Below are positions 7,256-16,603 of a stretch of 60,061 bases of DNA, piece by piece. A model generated the notes under the pieces. It did no database searches. It was not told the DNA's origin and worked only from the letters and a program-made list of their open reading frames with translations. Position 1 is the stretch's first letter; each line of letters begins with the position of its first letter. Made by a program: the position numbers and the translations under genes. Source of the stretch: an uncultured Thermoguttaceae bacterium (lineage in GTDB: Bacteria > Planctomycetota > Planctomycetia > Pirellulales > Thermoguttaceae). Where the stretch lies: the NCBI GenBank assembly GCA_938042245.1, contig CALIRO010000012.1:1-60061 (forward strand), read 5' to 3'.

Positions 7256-9832
7256 CTACTCGTTATTGGCGTCGGCTTGATCCGGAGCAGAACCTTCCCC
7301 GGCCCCGGCAGCAGCCCCAACGGGCGGTTCTGGTTCTTCCGGCGGCAAAGGACCTACCGAACCGACAAAGATTAACTGTTTCTTGCCGCCGACTTTTTTC
7401 ACCTTGATGGTGATCGTATCTTTGCCTTCGAACTCCCCTTTGAGCAGTTCCTCGGCCAAGGGGTCTTCGACGTAGGTTTCGATAGCGCGCCGCAGAGGCC
7501 GGGCGCCAAACTCCAGGTTGGAACCGCGCTTGATCAAGAACTTCTTGGCCTCGTCGGTGAGCACCAGTTGCAGGCCTTTTTCTTTCAGACGGTCCCGGAC
7601 TTTGCGCAGCTCCAGTTCCACCACTTGACCCAAATCCTCCTGCGTCAGATGGCGGAAGACGATCACATCGTCGATTCGGTTGAGGAACTCTGGCCGGAAC
7701 ACCTTTTCAATATGTTCCAGCACCCGTTGTTTCATACTTTCGTAGCTGGCGTCATCGGTGGGTTTTTGGAAACCGAAGGCGGCTTCGTTTTTGATCGCTT
7801 CGGCGCCGGCGTTGGTGGTCATAATAATGATGGTATTCCGGAAGTCGATATTTCGGCCGAAGCTATCCGTTAGTCGGCCTTCTTCCATCACCTGGAGGAG
7901 CATATTGAAGACATCCGGATGGGCTTTTTCGATTTCGTCGAGCAGGACCACCGAATAGGGCCGACGGCGGATTTTTTCGGTAAGTTGGCCGCCTTCTTCG
8001 TAGCCCACGTAGCCAGGCGGGGCGCCGATCAATCGGCTGACATTATGTTTTTCCATGTATTCACTCATGTCGATTTGGACCAAGGCGTCTTCATCGCCGA
8101 AGAGGAACTCGGCCAGTGCCTTGGCCAAAAGGGTTTTGCCCACGCCGGTGGGGCCAGCGAAGATGAAACAACCCACAGGCCGTTTGGGGTCTTTTAGCCC
8201 GCTTCGACTGCGGCGGACCACCCGAGCCACCGCCTTGATCGCCTCATCCTGGCTGACCACCCGCTTATGCAGCTCGTCTTCCATATGCATGAGCCGAGCC
8301 GAGTCTTCCGTAGTAAGCCGGGTGAGCGGGATGCCGGTCATTTTGGAGACCACCTCGGCCACCACATCTTCATCGACGATGCCCTCGCCTTCCCGGGAAC
8401 GTTCTCGCCACTGGCGCATGATCATTTGTTTCTTTTGACGGAGTTTGTCGGCCTGATCGCGCAGAGCGGCCGCTTTCTCAAAGTCCTGATTGGCCACCGC
8501 CTCTTCTTTCTCCTTGTTGAGCCGTTCGACCTCCTCGTCGATCTCTTTCAGGTCCGGGGGGCGGGTCATACTGCGCAAATGTACCCTAGCGCCCGCCTCG
8601 TCGATCACATCGATGGCTTTGTCAGGCAGGCAGCGGCCGCTGATATATCGGCTCGAAAGCTCCACGGCCGCCTGAATCGCCCCATCGGTAATCCGCACAT
8701 GGTGGTGCTTTTCATACCGATCGCGCAAGCCTTTCAAGATGGCGATGGTTTCCTCTTTGGTATTGGGTTCGACGATGATTTCCTGGAATCGGCGAGCCAG
8801 GGCGCTGTCCTTTTCCACGTATTTACGGTATTCATCCAGCGTGGTGGCGCCGATGCATTGAATTTCACCACGGGCCAACGCCGGCTTCAGCACATTGGAG
8901 GCGTCAATAGCGCCTTCGGCCCCACCAGCTCCGACTAACGTATGCAACTCGTCGATAAACAGAATCGTATTCCTGGCTCGGCGTACTTCGTTCATGACCG
9001 CCTTAATCCGTTCCTCGAACTGGCCGCGGTATTTGGTGCCCGCCACCATCAAGGCCAAATCCAACACCACAATCCGGCGATCCAAGAGGATTTCCGGCAC
9101 ATTGCCTTGGACAATCCGTTGCGCAAACCCTTCCACGATGGCGGTTTTGCCGACCCCAGCTTCCCCCAAAAGCACGGGATTGTTTTTGGTGCGTCGGCAG
9201 AGAATTTGCATGGTGCGTTCGATTTCGCGTTCTCGGCCAATGACCGGATCGAGTTTCCCTTGCCGGGCCAATTCGGTCAGGTCCCGACCAAAGCTATCCA
9301 AGGCCGGTGTTTTGGATTTCCGGGCGGCGGCTGGTTCGCCGCTGGAAGCCGTAAATGGGCCAGCCCGCTCGGGGCTTTCGGCCCCTTCAATAGATCCATG
9401 CCCCAACAGATTCAACACCTCCTCTCGGACATCTTCCAATCGCACCCCAAGGTTCATCAGCACCTGAGCGGCCACGCCCTCTTGTTCGCGTAAGAGTCCA
9501 AGCAACAAATGTTCCGTTCCCACATAATTGTGGTTTAAATTCCGAGCCTCTTCCACCGCATACTCTAACACCTTCTTGGCCCGCGGCGTATGCGGCAGTT
9601 TGCCCATGGTAACCATATCCGGCCCGCTTTGGACCAACTTCTCCACCTCCAAACGGATCTTGCGGAGGTCGATGTCTAAATTCCGAAGCACGTTGGCCGC
9701 TACGCCGGTACCCTCTTTAATCAGCCCCAGCAAAATATGCTCGGTCCCTATGTATTCATGGTTAAATCGCTGCGCCTCCTGATTGGCCAATTGCATCACC
9801 TTGCGCGCACGCTCCGTAAACCGCTCGTACAT
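7256..9832 (-). CDS. clpC: ATP-dependent Clp protease ATP-binding subunit ClpC
   Basis: 858 residues, the usual ClpC length. The N-terminal double Clp-N repeat is at 1-145 ('YERFTERARKVMQLANQEA', 'YIGTEHILLGL', 'YVGTEHLLLGL'). The first AAA+ domain has Walker A 'GEAGVGKT' and 'LFIDELHTL'. A UVR/M domain at about 420-460 ('EEAVANQDFEKAAALRDQAD') distinguishes ClpC from ClpA and ClpB. The second AAA+ domain has Walker A 'GPTGVGKT' and 'VVLLDEIEKAHPDVFN'. ClpC hexamers unfold proteins and feed them to ClpP. The ATG at 9832 matches the conserved family N-terminus; the frame extends eight codons further to 9856. The C-terminus ends in a Pro/Gly/Ala-rich tail. No CIRCE or CtsR operator was seen upstream, clpP is not in the window, and the gene appears monocistronic with its own terminator. 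Confidence 0.97.
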   Translation of the reverse strand: MYERFTERARKVMQLANQEAQRFNHEYIGTEHILLGLIKEGTGVAANVLRNLDIDLRKIRLEVEKLVQSGPDMVTMGKLPHTPRAKKVLEYAVEEARNLNHNYVGTEHLLLGLLREQEGVAAQVLMNLGVRLEDVREEVLNLLGHGSIEGAESPERAGPFTASSGEPAAARKSKTPALDSFGRDLTELARQGKLDPVIGREREIERTMQILCRRTKNNPVLLGEAGVGKTAIVEGFAQRIVQGNVPEILLDRRIVVLDLALMVAGTKYRGQFEERIKAVMNEVRRARNTILFIDELHTLVGAGGAEGAIDASNVLKPALARGEIQCIGATTLDEYRKYVEKDSALARRFQEIIVEPNTKEETIAILKGLRDRYEKHHHVRITDGAIQAAVELSSRYISGRCLPDKAIDVIDEAGARVHLRSMTRPPDLKEIDEEVERLNKEKEEAVANQDFEKAAALRDQADKLRQKKQMIMRQWRERSREGEGIVDEDVVAEVVSKMTGIPLTRLTTEDSARLMHMEDELHKRVVSQDEAIKAVARVVRRSRSGLKDPKRPVGCFIFAGPTGVGKTLLAKALAEFLFGDEDALVQIDMSEYMEKHNVSRLIGAPPGYVGYEEGGQLTEKIRRRPYSVVLLDEIEKAHPDVFNMLLQVMEEGRLTDSFGRNIDFRNTIIIMTTNAGAEAIKNEAAFGFQKPTDDASYESMKQRVLEHIEKVFRPEFLNRIDDVIVFRHLTQEDLGQVVELELRKVRDRLKEKGLQLVLTDEAKKFLIKRGSNLEFGARPLRRAIETYVEDPLAEELLKGEFEGKDTITIKVKKVGGKKQLIFVGSVGPLPPEEPEPPVGAAAGAGEGSAPDQADANNE

Positions 9833-10251
9833 GGTCGTCGCTCTTTCTGGAACCAAGAAGTGCTGGAAACTGTTTCCTCGCTTCTTCTACCGAAAACTGC
9901 CTTTCCGAAGCCCGAAAGATGGCTCTTATCGGTCTGCAGGACGAAACAAACCCGGAGGTTGCACCCTCCAGGCAAGGACCTCCTGCTGTGAATCATCTTC
10001 CTCTCTCACTCTATTTTACCGTACCAGGAAATGTCTGACAGGCCTGCCCAGTTTGAGGGGGTATGGTGCCCCGGCAAACGTCCCGAAGGACAAAGACCCC
10101 CTCCCAGTCTTTTTAAATGGCACACTTTTTAAAAAAGGCCAGAGGGGGATTTTTATGATAGAGGCTCAATAGAACAGAAGCCTCAAAAGGTTTTAACTAC
10201 CCCTCTGCTAGGGAGATAATATGCCACGAAAGGTGGCTTTGGTAGAGGCTT
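9833..10251. other. Intergenic spacer between clpC and a TPR gene
   Basis: This should contain the clpC promoter and the 3' end of the TPR gene. Visible structures are GAGGCT...AGCCTC (about 10161-10183) and an A/T-rich inverted repeat near 10107-10137. Neither has a clear T-tract in the right orientation. No coding sequence is supported. Confidence 0.4.
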
Positions 10252-10869
10252 TTAAGCGGCCTCCTGCTGGAGGCCCACTCCCCCAGATGGAGGGCTAGTT
10301 TTCGCCCCTGAGAGGGCTATCGGAGAATCCGAGGGAGAGCGTTGAGCCTTTGCCTGTTGGATCAAGGCTCGTTCTCGATAGATTTCCAAGGCCCAAGCTT
10401 GGCTTGCTTCCAGGCGCTCCAATTGGTCCAACTGACGTAACGCCTCATCCCACCGCCGGGTATGACGGAACAGAGTGGCAATCATCAACCTAGCTTCCAC
10501 ATCCCGTGGATTTTGTCGCAATAATTGAATCAGCCTTTTTTCTGCCTCGAACCATTGAGCTTGCAGATAAAACTCTGTCGCCTCAACAAAAAGGAGGTTG
10601 GAAGGCGCTGGCGAAGGATGAGATAGGCTAGGCAGGAGGCGGTTCCAACTGCTGCTAGCCAATGCGCTACCACTCCATAGGAGAATGATGCTCCCCCATA
10701 AGAGGGGTTTTGCCCATTCCGGAAACCACTCCTTCCATATAAAAGTACTTAGTACCGTTAAATTTAGAAGAGCTGCCCCCACTAAAGCCCATCCCAATCC
10801 CCACCAGCTTCCCTGAAGCAGTTGGGGCAAACCGGGCCAAAGGTACCGGAACCAGCCGCCTCTTTCCAT
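10252..10869 (-). CDS. Membrane-anchored TPR protein
   Basis: 205 residues. Two hydrophobic helices occupy about residues 18-42 and 53-72 ('LGWALVGAALLNLTVLSTFI', 'PLLWGSIILLWSGSALA'). They are followed by a helical domain at 90-170 with TPR-like repeats ('FYLQAQWFEAEKRLIQLLRQ', 'RDVEARLMIATLFRHTRRWD'), then a Ser/Pro-rich tail. GGGAGG is seven bases before the ATG. The layout (short membrane hairpin plus cytoplasmic TPR) suggests a scaffold for a membrane complex, but no partner is encoded next to it. It is a planctomycete-type hypothetical with no recognised named family. Confidence 0.75.
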   Translation of the reverse strand: MERGGWFRYLWPGLPQLLQGSWWGLGWALVGAALLNLTVLSTFIWKEWFPEWAKPLLWGSIILLWSGSALASSSWNRLLPSLSHPSPAPSNLLFVEATEFYLQAQWFEAEKRLIQLLRQNPRDVEARLMIATLFRHTRRWDEALRQLDQLERLEASQAWALEIYRERALIQQAKAQRSPSDSPIALSGAKTSPPSGGVGLQQEAA

Positions 10870-12013
10870 GTCCGCCTCCCTGCAACTCGATATTCCCCAC
10901 CCAACCCAAGGGCTAAGTTGATTCCAGAAAGAAAATGGGAAAAATAGTCAAGTAAGGTAAAAATTTCTAAGTGCCTTAGGAGATCTGTAAAAGGATTTTG
11001 ACTCTTCCTAATTTACCTAGACTTTTTATTTTCCCATCTGGCCTTCTCCTCCCCCAGATTCTCAAGCATCTATTTCCCGTAACCCCTTCAACCTCTTTTC
11101 TCCCCCTATCAGAGGGGAGCTTCTTTTGCATTGCAGATTTTAGTGTTCCGAGGGGAATGGATCAAGCCAGAACTACCCCCCTCCTTCCTTTTCCTTTAAC
11201 CCTGCCCAGGCACTCCTTTGGGGACAGTAGGAGCCTGGAGAAGCAAAAAAGGAAAAAATACGATGACCCAAATGGCAATACCCCCTAAGCCACCAGCCAG
11301 GTAACCTAAAGGACCGGTCCTTCCTGGGCCGGCCCTGTTGTTTCGGCCGAATAGTGGGAAGATTTCCATCCCGAAAAAAATGTACACAAAGAATGAAAAT
11401 AGTTTTATTTTCTTCGTGTACTTTGTGGGAGATTTTTTAGGTGGTTGGGTGTGTGCGGAGCGGAGGCCGTGGAAGCGGCCATTCAGGAGGGAAAATCCTT
11501 CATTTGGCTGAAGTGGTACCTGATGACTATTACCTCTGAAACCCCATCCACCGATTTGGGGAAAGAAGGGTCTTTTGAAACCCTTTCCGGGGCGGCAAGC
11601 GGAAAACGCCCAAACGCTTCAAAAAAACCAGCGTATCGAGGCGTGCTCTAGGAATCTTGACACCCCTTTCCACGGTCGTCTGGAAAAAGCTGAAGATCGC
11701 ATGGGGCGGCAAGCGGCGGAGGTGGTCTCCACCACGTTCGGAGCCGATCCGAGAATCTCATGTTCAGATGTTGCCAAAAGGCAACATTTCTGCGTTGCCT
11801 TTATGGTTCGGCCCGAGGAGAAAAGCAGTGGGATTCTGGAGGGGAGAGGAGGGTTGGTGGGCGCAGGCAGCAGCGTATGGAAGCGAGTTTGCTCACTAGG
11901 GGGGTATAACCTAGAGTTGTAATGAGGGGGTTATTTGGAGGAGGGGAAGTTTCTAGGCGGCTTAAGAAGAGCTAGGGCAAGGGGTATAGTGTAAATTTGT
12001 TCGGAGCGCTTTT
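10870..12013. other. 1.1-kb dark intergenic region with strong hairpins
   Basis: No convincing large gene. It contains a long A/T-rich hairpin closed by GTACAC/GTGTAC (11382-11421), which on the minus strand runs into ATTTTTTTC; palindromes AGGACCGGTCCT (near 11309) and GGGCCGGCCC (near 11329); a repeat end resembling the dispersed element (11501-11520); two copies of GGGGCGGCAAGCGG (11589-11602 and 11703-11716); and a hairpin ATGTTGCC-AAAA-GGCAACAT (about 11767-11786). A structured RNA is possible, but none of RNase P RNA, tmRNA, SRP RNA or 6S RNA was recognised. Confidence 0.45.
11196..11369 (-). CDS. Possible tiny membrane protein
   Basis: 57 residues from an ATG at 11369. One strong membrane segment ('GGLGGIAIWVIVFFPFLLLQ') is preceded by an Arg/Gly-rich stretch and followed by a Pro/Gly tail. 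The hydrophobic composition is the only positive evidence. There is no clear ribosome binding site, no family was recognised, and the gene would lie immediately after a minus-strand hairpin with a T-tract. Treat it as a candidate only. Confidence 0.25.
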   Translation of the reverse strand: MEIFPLFGRNNRAGPGRTGPLGYLAGGLGGIAIWVIVFFPFLLLQAPTVPKGVPGQG

Positions 12014-14287
12014 ATGCCGTACTCTTCGGAGCCTATGTTTCCTGGGTGGTCCGGATTGGAGTCTTCTGTAGGGGCCAGTGCGTCTCAGGAGCCAGTGGAA
12101 GAGGCGGCCGTTGGGTTGGTTTGGGAAGTAGGTTCTTTATTAGAGGAGTTGGAGGGGGCGGGGATAGGGACTTCCGCGCCGTGCCCGGGGACCAACCGAT
12201 TGGTGGAAGCGCGGTTAGGGGTTGGGGCGGGTCTATTTACGGCGCTGCAGTGCAAATCCCGCCCGGCGGCGGCACACGCCCTGCGAGTGGCGATGACCTG
12301 CTCGGGATGGGCGGAGCAGTTAGGTCTTCCTGCGAGGGATCGAGAGGCCTTAGAAATCGCCGCTCTTCTGCATGATGTAGGGCTGATTGGGCTGCCGGAT
12401 GAGGTATTGCTAAAGCCGGGTCCGTTATCGGCCCAGGAGCGGGAGTTGATCGATACGGCTCGGATGCAGACGGTGGAGATTTTGCGGGCCAGTTGTGTGG
12501 TGCCGGAAGTGCTGGAAATTGTCCGGTATGCTGGAGCTTGGTATGATGGGTCCCGAGCAGGCTACGACCGTCGAGGGCAGGGGCTTCCGTTGGGAGCACG
12601 GATGTTAACCATTGTGGAAGCCTTCGATGCGATGACCAACGAACAAGTGTATAGGGCGGCCATGTCGCGGGAACGGGCCTTGGCGGAACTGTTCCGTTGT
12701 GCGGGGAGCCAATTTGATCCTTATCTGGTCGAACAGTTTGCCCTTTTTGCCGAGACTGGATTGAGCACTGTCCGGCAGGCGGTGGCCGGGCGATGGCTGG
12801 AAAGGCTGGAGCCTGCGGCGGGAAACCGGTTCTGGGGGTTTTCTGGGCAGTTCGGCGGTACCCGGCCGCCCGATATATTGGATTTGTTTATAGGGCGGCT
12901 TCTGGAGAACATGTACGACGGCGTTATCTTCATTGATACCGCCTTGCGAATCTTGTTGTGGAACCATGGAGCGGAACGTCTGAGCGGCATCAGTGCGGAG
13001 AGCATTACCGGACGAAGTTGGTCCCCTGGCTTGTTGGAGATCCGGGATGAAAAGGGTGCCCTGATCGAGCCAGAGGAATGTCCGGTAGCCTGTACGATTC
13101 GGTCCGGGGTGCAATCGCTCCGACGGTTGACGTTGACAGGGCGAAGTGGTCGAAAGGTGCCGGTTGATGTACATATTATTCCTGTGGCTAGTGAACGGGC
13201 CGTCGAAGGCGCTATTGTGCTTCTGCATGACGCCTCTTCTGAGATTTCTTTGGAGCAGCGTTGTCAAAGCCTGCATCAGCAAGCCACACTCGATCCCCTG
13301 ACTCAGGTAGGCAACCGAGCGGAGTTTGAGCGGGTATATGAAGCATTTATTCATACCCATTTGGAGCGTCAATTGCCGTGCAGCCTGATCATCTGCGATC
13401 TGGACCGATTTAAACAAATCAACGATACATACGGACACCAGGCGGGAGACGAGGTGATCAAGGCGTTAGCTGGGTTATTGAAAGCAGCGGCACACCCTGG
13501 GGATTTGGTAGCCCGATATGGGGGAGAAGAGTTTGTGTTGCTTTGCGCCAATTGCGATAATGCATCTGCTGCACGCCGGGCCGAACAGATCCGCCAAGCC
13601 TTCGCCCAATTACGACTGCCGTGTCTGGGCGGGGCGCCGGTAACAGCCAGTTTTGGAGTAACCGAAGTCCAGCCAGGCGATACCCCCGAAACCATGCTCC
13701 GTCGTGCCGATCGGGCGCTTCTGTTGGCCAAATCCCGTGGGCGGAATCGCGTGGTGCAATTGGGGGCAGGGGCCGACCTGCGAGAAGGACTGCCCCTGTG
13801 GAACCTTTTCCAGCAAAAACCCCCAGAGGCCGACATCCTCCTCCAGCAACGTTTGGTCACCCCGGTACCGTGGAGCTTGGCGATGGAGAAATTGCGGGGA
13901 TTTGTGGCGGATCATTCTGGCCGGATCCTTTCCACACAAAATGACCAGATCCAAGTGGAGATTGATACGAGTCCGAGTCGGACCCGTCGGGCTAGTGATC
14001 GGCCAATGACATTTCTGCTCGATCTGCGGATGAAGGAGTTTCGGCAGACGAGGCAGGCAGATCGCGGAGCTGCGTTCGGGCGGGCACAAACTAAAATCCA
14101 GGTGGCGATTGCGCCCAAACGGAGCCGAGATCGACGACGGACTGATGTGGTGGCTCGCGCCCGAGAAGTCCTCCTGAGTTTACGAGCCTACCTGATGGCC
14201 GATGATGATCCTCAGCCCGACGTAGGCTGGGAACCAGCCCCGGAGAAAAAGTCGAAAGGTTGGCTGGCTTGGCTATGGAGGAAGTAG
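12014..14287 (+). CDS. Diguanylate cyclase with HD-GYP-like and PAS domains
   Basis: 757 residues. An HD-GYP-like domain is at about 80-245 with 'LLHDVGLIGLPDEVLLKPG', but the second signature is degenerate: 'GYD' replaces GYP and the His-His-Glu triad is absent, so phosphodiesterase activity is doubtful. A PAS sensor domain follows at 290-405. A GGDEF domain at about 420-585 carries 'DPLTQVGNRAEF', 'DLDRFKQINDTYGHQAGDEV' and an intact 'GGEEF' active site near residue 502. No RxxD inhibitory site is visible five residues before GGEEF. The 170-residue C-terminal tail is basic and was not recognised. GGDEF enzymes make the second messenger c-di-GMP, and GGEEF predicts activity. No transmembrane helix is seen, so it should be cytoplasmic. 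CGGAG lies about eight bases before the ATG, and the gene is isolated. Confidence 0.85.
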   Translation: MPYSSEPMFPGWSGLESSVGASASQEPVEEAAVGLVWEVGSLLEELEGAGIGTSAPCPGTNRLVEARLGVGAGLFTALQCKSRPAAAHALRVAMTCSGWAEQLGLPARDREALEIAALLHDVGLIGLPDEVLLKPGPLSAQERELIDTARMQTVEILRASCVVPEVLEIVRYAGAWYDGSRAGYDRRGQGLPLGARMLTIVEAFDAMTNEQVYRAAMSRERALAELFRCAGSQFDPYLVEQFALFAETGLSTVRQAVAGRWLERLEPAAGNRFWGFSGQFGGTRPPDILDLFIGRLLENMYDGVIFIDTALRILLWNHGAERLSGISAESITGRSWSPGLLEIRDEKGALIEPEECPVACTIRSGVQSLRRLTLTGRSGRKVPVDVHIIPVASERAVEGAIVLLHDASSEISLEQRCQSLHQQATLDPLTQVGNRAEFERVYEAFIHTHLERQLPCSLIICDLDRFKQINDTYGHQAGDEVIKALAGLLKAAAHPGDLVARYGGEEFVLLCANCDNASAARRAEQIRQAFAQLRLPCLGGAPVTASFGVTEVQPGDTPETMLRRADRALLLAKSRGRNRVVQLGAGADLREGLPLWNLFQQKPPEADILLQQRLVTPVPWSLAMEKLRGFVADHSGRILSTQNDQIQVEIDTSPSRTRRASDRPMTFLLDLRMKEFRQTRQADRGAAFGRAQTKIQVAIAPKRSRDRRRTDVVARAREVLLSLRAYLMADDDPQPDVGWEPAPEKKSKGWLAWLWRK

Positions 14288-14435
14288 GAACGTTCCGATG
14301 CTCGTTGGCTAAGGAAGAAGCGTTGGAAGCAGGGCACAGACCCTTTCAAGCGCGCATGTCTGCTTTGGACCGAATCGGCTGTTGAGCGGGCTTGGCTCCC
14401 CCCGCCCTACGCGCCTACTGGGAAGATGAGGAGGG

Positions 14436-16283
14436 TCAAATATATCCGTGCAAAGGGCCAAACGGTGCGCCCAAGGCATCCACCCGTTTTCGCACTTCGG
14501 GGTCTTCTTCCAAGGGGGGTGGATGGTGGGGTTTGAGCCGGGCGTCAATCACCAAAGCGCCTCGACATCCCCAATGCTTATGTTCAATGAACGAATCGAT
14601 TCCATATACATCTGTAGCTGGATTGCTCCGGGTAAAGGTTATCCACAGGAAGTTCTGCAACCTGGAAGTAGTAAACGCACTATCGTCGGCGATGACAATG
14701 AGGGGAAAATTATTGATCGGGTCGGTTCGGCTGTAGGACTCGCAGAATCGCTGGACAGCGTTGTCCGGTTGTTGGGCGCCTGCCTGATAAGGGGGGCCCT
14801 GGACGACCAGAATGCCTGGCAAAAGCAGGCGGGGATTTCGGAAACCCAGCTGTTCTGGGACATGAATTCGGCTGTCCAAAGCTACCGGCAAAGCCCGGCG
14901 TACCGGACCGGCGGCGGCTATGACCAACTTGGAGCCCTCGTGCAGTTTGGGGGCGGTATAGTCTAGGCTGTCCGGGGTCATTGCCGTGTAAAAATGGAGG
15001 TCCCGTCGATAATCCACCCGTTCCAACAGACGGCGGAAGAACTCTGGCACATCCCGGACGTCTAAGTCAGGATTATCCTCTTTTGCGACAATGAACAGAT
15101 ATTTTGTCAGGGATATTTGACCATATCCTAACAGGGCGTTGGCCAACGTCAAAAGCTCCCTGGGCCGACGGGGATCTTCATAGGGAATGTAACGTTCACT
15201 ACCGATGGCCAACAGGAGCGGATGAACGCCGGCAGCCTCCACCGCATGAACCGCATGGACCCCCGGAACTGCCTTCGGGATGATGGGACCGACGAGTTCG
15301 TGGATCAACTGATTAAAGACGGAATCTTCCTGGGGGGGTCGGCCGACCACGGTAAACGGCCAAACGGCATCCTTGCGATGATAGACATGTTCGACCCGCA
15401 GGACCGGGAAGGGCTGCTGGAGGCTATAGTAGCCCAGATGATCGCCGAAGGGGCCTTCGGGTAAGAGTCGGCCAGGTTCTAAATAACCGGTAATGGTAAA
15501 ATCTGCTTCGGCCAGGATGGGCAGATGTCCTGGGCGATGGATCATTTCAATGCGTCGGCCCGCTAAAAGCCCGGCAAAGGCGAGTTCCGAAATTCCTTCT
15601 GGCAACGGCATCACGGCGGCCACCGTCATGGCCGGCGGACCGCCCACAAACACATGGACCCGCAAAAGCTCTCCCCGCCGGACCGCCGCCGCATGATGGG
15701 CCGCTATCCCCCGATGAATCTGATAATGCAACCCCGCTTCGATACCCCGCTCGTACTGGCCACCAGAAATTTGAATCCGATACATCCCTAGATTGGAATG
15801 CTCCCAGCCGGGCCGATCGGGATCTTCGGTGTACACCTGGGGCAAGGTGATATAGGCTCCGCCATCTTTAGGCCAGCAAACAAGTTGGGGCAACTGAGTC
15901 AGAGTGGTTTCGGCCTCCATGGCAGGTCCCCGTCGGACAAACTTAGGCCGGGCATGCCGGACGTACCAAGGAAGCGTCAAAAACAATCGAGGCCGACGCA
16001 ACATATCCGTCGGATCGATCCCCATCTGGACCATCTTGGCTACTTTATCCAGGGTGTCGCGAAAGATGTATCGGACCCGCTCCATGGTGCCGAAGAGATT
16101 GCTTACCATGGGAAAGGAACATCCTTTCACCCTAGCATAATAGATCGCCGGTCCCCGATTCTGGAAGACCCGACGCTGGATTTCGGCTGCCTCCAGATAG
16201 GGGTCGATCGGCTGGGCAATCCGCACCAGTTGCTTAGTTTTTTCCAAGTCTCGGAGGCACTCTTGCAGGTTGCGGTATCCCAT
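14436..16283 (-). CDS. UbiD-family (prenyl-FMN) decarboxylase
   Basis: 615 residues. Sequence hallmarks of the UbiD family are present: 'LRDLEKTKQLVRI' at the N-terminus, the central split-barrel segment 'GGQYERGIEAGLHYQIHRGI', and the active-site loop 'LPEGPFGDHLGYY', whose acidic residue acts on the carboxylate. UbiD enzymes use prenylated FMN made by UbiX for reversible decarboxylation of aromatic or alpha,beta-unsaturated acids. E. coli UbiD has about 497 residues; the longer form here is typical of a wider UbiD-like subfamily whose substrate is often unknown. The ATG at 16283 is preceded by GGAAAGG; a TTG two codons upstream is an alternative. No ubiX or other ubiquinone/menaquinone gene is adjacent, so the substrate is unassigned. 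It is convergent with the GGDEF gene. Confidence 0.88.
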   Translation of the reverse strand: MGYRNLQECLRDLEKTKQLVRIAQPIDPYLEAAEIQRRVFQNRGPAIYYARVKGCSFPMVSNLFGTMERVRYIFRDTLDKVAKMVQMGIDPTDMLRRPRLFLTLPWYVRHARPKFVRRGPAMEAETTLTQLPQLVCWPKDGGAYITLPQVYTEDPDRPGWEHSNLGMYRIQISGGQYERGIEAGLHYQIHRGIAAHHAAAVRRGELLRVHVFVGGPPAMTVAAVMPLPEGISELAFAGLLAGRRIEMIHRPGHLPILAEADFTITGYLEPGRLLPEGPFGDHLGYYSLQQPFPVLRVEHVYHRKDAVWPFTVVGRPPQEDSVFNQLIHELVGPIIPKAVPGVHAVHAVEAAGVHPLLLAIGSERYIPYEDPRRPRELLTLANALLGYGQISLTKYLFIVAKEDNPDLDVRDVPEFFRRLLERVDYRRDLHFYTAMTPDSLDYTAPKLHEGSKLVIAAAGPVRRALPVALDSRIHVPEQLGFRNPRLLLPGILVVQGPPYQAGAQQPDNAVQRFCESYSRTDPINNFPLIVIADDSAFTTSRLQNFLWITFTRSNPATDVYGIDSFIEHKHWGCRGALVIDARLKPHHPPPLEEDPEVRKRVDALGAPFGPLHGYI

Positions 16284-16465
16284 TCCCAAATTGCCCTTTC
16301 CAGCAAGAGGAGTTGCCCCTTTGCAACCCGTGGGGGCAGGGGCCTTTCTCGGAGTGGGTCGAATGGATTCAGCCGAGGTGGCTTCCTGGCTCTATTCACA
16401 ATAATAATCTCGTGTTATGCATAGTGTACCTTGTGTTTTCTGATCCAACCAACCCACCGGGACCA

Positions 16466-16603
16466 TTATTTGCCCTGTTTCTTTAGCAAAGGTGGACTTG
16501 GCAACCGCTGACGCCGAAGTCGCTTTTGCAGATGAGGAAATCGAGTAGCTGGCATCCGAACCGGCTGTCTGCCCTTACGAGGAATCTTCATCTTGCCAGT
16601 CAT
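16466..16603 (-). CDS. Possible small basic protein
   Basis: 45 residues from the ATG at 16603, extremely rich in Lys, Arg and Pro ('KMKIPRKGRQPVRMPATRF', then 'LQKRLRRQRLPSPPLLKK'). AAGGAAAGG lies about 10-18 bases upstream. The composition resembles small ribosome- or nucleic-acid-associated proteins, but it matches none that I recognise (not bL34, bS21 or bL36). The frame is open upstream to 16699, with a less convincing sequence. If real, it is probably an RNA- or DNA-binding protein, which is inference from charge only. Confidence 0.4.
   Translation of the reverse strand: MTGKMKIPRKGRQPVRMPATRFPHLQKRLRRQRLPSPPLLKKQGK

Noticed and set aside
7072..7407. Plus-strand frame through repeat copy A, partly alike in copy B ('SRTN.LAQ.L')
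   Set aside because: The similarity follows from DNA similarity of the repeat; the frame continues into clpC antisense and is not conserved as a protein.
11445..11922. Overlapping plus-strand frames as small proteins
   Set aside because: No ribosome binding sites, no hydrophobic or domain pattern, and the region is dominated by hairpins and repeat words.
12605..13438. 277-codon antisense frame in the GGDEF gene
   Set aside because: No ribosome binding site, no homology, and the sense strand has clear HD-GYP, PAS and GGDEF motifs.
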